NCBI GenBank assembly: GCA_913060515.1
Contig: CAJXRZ010000053.1
Location: 1-40,694, forward strand
Reading direction: 5' to 3'
DNA: 40,694 bases
From: an uncultured Pseudomonadota bacterium
Lineage (GTDB): Bacteria; Myxococcota_A; UBA796; CAJQPC01
Positions 38,298 to 40,694 of the stretch are shown in pieces. The translations under genes and the position numbers were made by a program. Every line of letters starts with the position of its first letter. Position 1 is the stretch's first letter. Below the pieces are notes generated by a model. It saw nothing but the letters and a program-made list of their open reading frames with translations. It had not been told where the DNA came from and did not search any database.

Positions 38298-39707
38298 CTA
38301 TCGCCGCTGAAAGGCCTCCATCAGTCCCCCGGTCCCCAGCTCCGCGCTGTAGCGCAGCTGCTGCCCCAGCTCCTTGTTCCGCATCGCGCGCATCACCCGG
38401 CGGGCCACGTACTTGGGGCGCCCGTAAAAGGTGCGGTAGGCCGCGCGGGTGTGTGCCTCCAGCTCGGGCCAAGAGAAGTCCGGGTGCTCGTAGAGGTGGT
38501 TGCCGTTGTTGTGGATGGAGAAGTCCACGGTGTCCATGTCGATGTGTCGGGCCCACTCGTGCCAGAGGGGGGTGCCGGGCAGGGGCATGGTGATGCTGAA
38601 CTTGGCGAAGTCCACGTCCAGGTCGGCGGCGAACTGTGCGGTCTCCCGGATGGTCTCCGGGGTCTCGCCCGGCAGGCCGACCATGAAATAGCCCAGGATG
38701 GTAAAGCCATACTTGCGGGCCCACTGCACAGCGCGTCGGGCCTGGGCGACGGTGGCGCCCTTCTTGATGCGGTGTAGGACAGCATCGGAGCCGCTCTCGA
38801 ATCCAAAGGCCAGCAAACGGCAGCCAGCGGCCCGCGCGATGCGGAAGAACTCCTCGTTGACGTTGGCCACCCGGATGCCATTGGTCAGGGACCAGGGCAT
38901 GTCCAAGCGCTGGCGCATCATCTCCTCACAGGTGGCGATGGCGCGGGAGGTGATGGTGGTGAAGCTGTCGTCCACCAGGTTGAAGGCCTTGAAGCCGTGG
39001 GCTTTGGCGTGGACCAGCTCGGCGACGAAGCGGTCCGGAGACTTGTGGCGCCAGGTGCTGCCGAACACGCCTTTGGTGCAGTAGACGCACTGGGCTCGGC
39101 AGCCGCGGGAGAACTCCAGGTCCGCCACGGGCACTGTCTTGGCGACCAGGCTGGGGGTCTGGTAGCGCTTCAGGTCGACCAGGTCCCAGGCACCCATCGC
39201 CAGGTTGTCCAGGTCCATGTGCAGGGGGCGGTCGGCGTTCGCGCCGCCCCGGTGGGTGATGCCCTGGATGTCGGCGAGGGGCACGCCGTCGGCCAACTCC
39301 AAGATGCTGTGGTCGCCCTCGCCTCGAACAGCCACGTCAAAGTCGGCCTTCTCCAGGGTCTGTTCGGGCCGGGTGGAGGGGTGTACGCCGCCGGCGATGA
39401 TGCGCGCGGAGGGGCACGCCTTTCGTGCGGCCGCGGCGATGTTCTTGGCCTGGGGGAAGAGCGGCGTTCTGAAGCTCACGCCCACCATGTCGGGGCGCGC
39501 TTGGGCAAAGCGGCGCTCCAGCTCCGCGGGCTCGGAGGCGCTGGGGTCCTCGGCCTCCAGGTCCCAGAGCACCACCTGATGTCCCGCCCGGCGCAGGGCC
39601 CCGGCCAGCAGCCCCAGGTTCAGGGGCGGCGAGAGGGTGATGGCCGCCGCCACCTTGGAGTGGCGGTAGTAGGCACCCATCGATGGATTCACCAGGACCA
39701 CGCGCAT
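38298..39707 (-). CDS. B12-binding-domain radical SAM protein
   Basis: 469 residues. Residues about 1-145 are a cobalamin-binding Rossmann-like domain (LSPPLNLGLLAGALRRAGHQV, VGVSFRTPLFP, AGGVHPSTRPEQTLE). About 190-400 are the radical SAM barrel with the [4Fe-4S] cysteines 203, 207 and 210 (GCRAQCVYC), GYFMVGLPGET and the C-terminal strand LPGTPLWHEW. The arrangement is that of the BchE/HpnJ/YgiQ-like group, which uses cobalamin for radical methylation or ring chemistry. The substrate is unknown. In this window it stands alone. The ATG start gives MRVVLVNPSMG, the normal beginning of the B12 domain. Confidence 0.9.
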   Translation of the reverse strand: MRVVLVNPSMGAYYRHSKVAAAITLSPPLNLGLLAGALRRAGHQVVLWDLEAEDPSASEPAELERRFAQARPDMVGVSFRTPLFPQAKNIAAAARKACPSARIIAGGVHPSTRPEQTLEKADFDVAVRGEGDHSILELADGVPLADIQGITHRGGANADRPLHMDLDNLAMGAWDLVDLKRYQTPSLVAKTVPVADLEFSRGCRAQCVYCTKGVFGSTWRHKSPDRFVAELVHAKAHGFKAFNLVDDSFTTITSRAIATCEEMMRQRLDMPWSLTNGIRVANVNEEFFRIARAAGCRLLAFGFESGSDAVLHRIKKGATVAQARRAVQWARKYGFTILGYFMVGLPGETPETIRETAQFAADLDVDFAKFSITMPLPGTPLWHEWARHIDMDTVDFSIHNNGNHLYEHPDFSWPELEAHTRAAYRTFYGRPKYVARRVMRAMRNKELGQQLRYSAELGTGGLMEAFQRR

Positions 39708-39760
39708 GCTGGCAGTCTACTCCCCCTGCGATAGTCTCGGCTGCAGAATGAGGTTGCCCT

Positions 39761-40207
39761 GTGTCCTTTGGAGTCGGTGATTTTGTGCGCTTGGGCGCTC
39801 TGGCCAGCTTTGGCGCCTTTGTGGGCCTGCTGACCACGCCGGTCCTCGGTCCACTCTCCCTCCTCGCTGCGCTGCTCTTCGCCGGGTTGATGCTCGTGGG
39901 TCCAGGTCACCTGCTGTACCGAAACAAGCTCCCGGTGCGCAGCCCGCCCTGCCCAAGCTGCGGCTCAAAAGCCGGTTTCGCAGACGAGGTCCCTGGAGAC
40001 CCCGTCAGCGTGATGCGCTGTCTGTCCTGTGAGGCCCTGGTTGAGGTGCGCTTGGGAGAGTCCAGCCAGGCACCCCGCCCGGACATGGCGGTGCTTCAAC
40101 GGGCATTCCCCTCGTGGGCCGGTCGCTTTGAGGTCACCCAGCCCCCGGCAGAGGACGAGCTAACGCCCCTGCCACCAAGCGAGGGTGCGGGAGAGCCCCT
40201 CTCTTAG
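39761..40207 (+). CDS. Small membrane protein with zinc ribbon
   Basis: 148 residues from a GTG start (MSFGVGDFVRLG). Two membrane helices (about 11-29 and 31-50) precede a cytoplasmic part with a zinc-ribbon tetrad: Cys64 and Cys67 (CPSC), Cys87 and Cys90 (CLSC). A Pro/Glu-rich tail follows. The family is unknown to me. The last 48 bases overlap the 3' end of the convergent dehydratase gene. A start at another GTG or ATG further in is possible; the ribosome-binding site is only moderate. Confidence 0.65.
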   Translation: MSFGVGDFVRLGALASFGAFVGLLTTPVLGPLSLLAALLFAGLMLVGPGHLLYRNKLPVRSPPCPSCGSKAGFADEVPGDPVSVMRCLSCEALVEVRLGESSQAPRPDMAVLQRAFPSWAGRFEVTQPPAEDELTPLPPSEGAGEPLS

Positions 40208-40666
40208 GGGGACTCTCGGCTGCCAATCGGTGGCCTCGCGCAGCAGAGAGGTGTCCAGAGCTTGGTGAGGAATCTCGCCTACGGGCTCGCGGTCCGCGGC
40301 TTGTGCGGCAGGTCCACCAGCCAGCTCCACCAGGGTCTGAGCGACCGTTGCCACGCTGGCCACTTGTCCCCCGCCGATGTTGAAGGCTTGTCCGCGGTGG
40401 GACTGGGCCAAACCCAGCAGCGCCAGCGAGGCCATCGCGGCGTCCTCCACATAGAGCCACTCTCGGCTCATCGCGCCGGTCCCGCGCAGCACGGGCGGCA
40501 GGCCTTTGACCAAGCGGCTGCAGCAGTGGGGAACCAAGCGCTCGGCGTGGGTGTCGCCGGGGCCGTAGAGGTTGGCCGAGCGGCTGACCACGATGGGCAG
40601 ACCAAAGTGGGTGGCGTAGCTGCGGGCCACCAGATCCGTGCAGGCTTTGGAGACGTCGTATGGGGC
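40160..40666 (-). CDS. Sugar-nucleotide dehydratase/epimerase (extended SDR), truncated by adapter
   Basis: The C-terminal 168 residues only; the 5' end is replaced by adapter sequence at 40667. It begins at the active-site motif PYDVSKACTDLVARSYA (the Tyr-x-x-x-Lys catalytic pair), then LPIVVSRSANLYGPGDTH, REWLYVEDAA and GQAFNIGGGQ, the order of the extended short-chain dehydrogenase family. The wording PYDVSK...NLYGPGD...RLVP most resembles CDP-glucose 4,6-dehydratase, which makes precursors of deoxy sugars, but GDP-mannose or dTDP-glucose relatives are possible. NAD-binding Gly motifs are missing because of truncation. Its 3' end overlaps the convergent zinc-ribbon gene by 48 bases. Confidence 0.82.
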   Translation of the reverse strand, partial: APYDVSKACTDLVARSYATHFGLPIVVSRSANLYGPGDTHAERLVPHCCSRLVKGLPPVLRGTGAMSREWLYVEDAAMASLALLGLAQSHRGQAFNIGGGQVASVATVAQTLVELAGGPAAQAADREPVGEIPHQALDTSLLREATDWQPRVPLREGLSRTLAWWQGR

Positions 40667-40694
40667 CTGTCTCTTATACACATCTGACGCTGCC
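40667..40694 (-). other. Nextera adapter, inverted (artefact)
   Basis: 28 bases from CTGTCTCTTATACACATCT onward are the reverse complement of the Nextera mosaic end plus part of the Read-1 arm. Same adapter arm as at the left end, so both contig ends are library ends. The short peptide ending LSLIHI read rightwards is adapter translation. Confidence 0.97.

Overview
The window looks like a fragment of a GC-rich genome from a free-living Gram-negative bacterium. The best guess is a myxobacterium-like lineage (Myxococcota or the wider delta-proteobacterial assemblage). This rests on the gene types: about fifteen proteins with lipobox signal peptides, many carrying DxDGDG-type calcium-binding, MopE-type cysteine/aspartate, FG-GAP propeller and myxococcal Cys-rich repeats. 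The core genes metH and asnS are intact. There is no rRNA, CRISPR array, phage or transposase gene. Both ends are library artefact: bases 1-42 are a Nextera Read-1 adapter preceded by what reads as an i5 index, and 40667-40694 is the same adapter inverted. The biological sequence is therefore about 43-40666 and the last gene is cut by the adapter.

Layout. 58-6436 is a leftward string of five genes: CocE/S15-type lipoprotein hydrolase, sulfotransferase fused to a DUF1214-like domain, an unknown protein, a lipoprotein methyltransferase and a cupin. 6504-7174 is a rightward VapBC-type toxin-antitoxin pair with a recognisable promoter and operator. 7365-7441 is tRNA-Arg(CCT). 7477-9365 holds two lipoproteins. 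9445-14030 is a methionine-cycle operon: an ArsR-methyltransferase fusion protein translationally coupled to cobalamin-dependent methionine synthase. 14189-19801 is a cluster of three MopE-repeat surface proteins, two of them with seven-FG-GAP propellers. Two of the three have frame problems near the N terminus. 19941-21911 encodes a CASTOR/POLLUX-like RCK-gated channel. 21984-25015 has two overlapping CRTAC/UnbV-like lipoprotein paralogs.

25051-29952 is a mirrored locus. Two divergent modules each have a small membrane-anchored ectodomain protein followed directly by a large polytopic membrane protein of GT-C type, and the innermost genes may share overlapping start codons. asnS follows at 29987, then another MopE lipoprotein, a TPR lipoprotein/site-2 protease operon, a tandem family of small 'Cys-Cys' lipoproteins whose first member is decayed, a phytoene-desaturase-like FAD oxidoreductase, an unknown lipoprotein, a B12-binding radical SAM enzyme, a small zinc-ribbon membrane protein and a truncated sugar-nucleotide dehydratase.

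Overall the region mixes two housekeeping operons (metH, asnS) with an unusually dense set of genes for exported, probably surface-displayed, metal-binding proteins. The strongest candidates for undescribed biology are the mirrored ectodomain/GT-C locus, the Cys-Cys lipoprotein family and the MopE-propeller cluster. Assignments come from reading motifs by eye; no database search was made.
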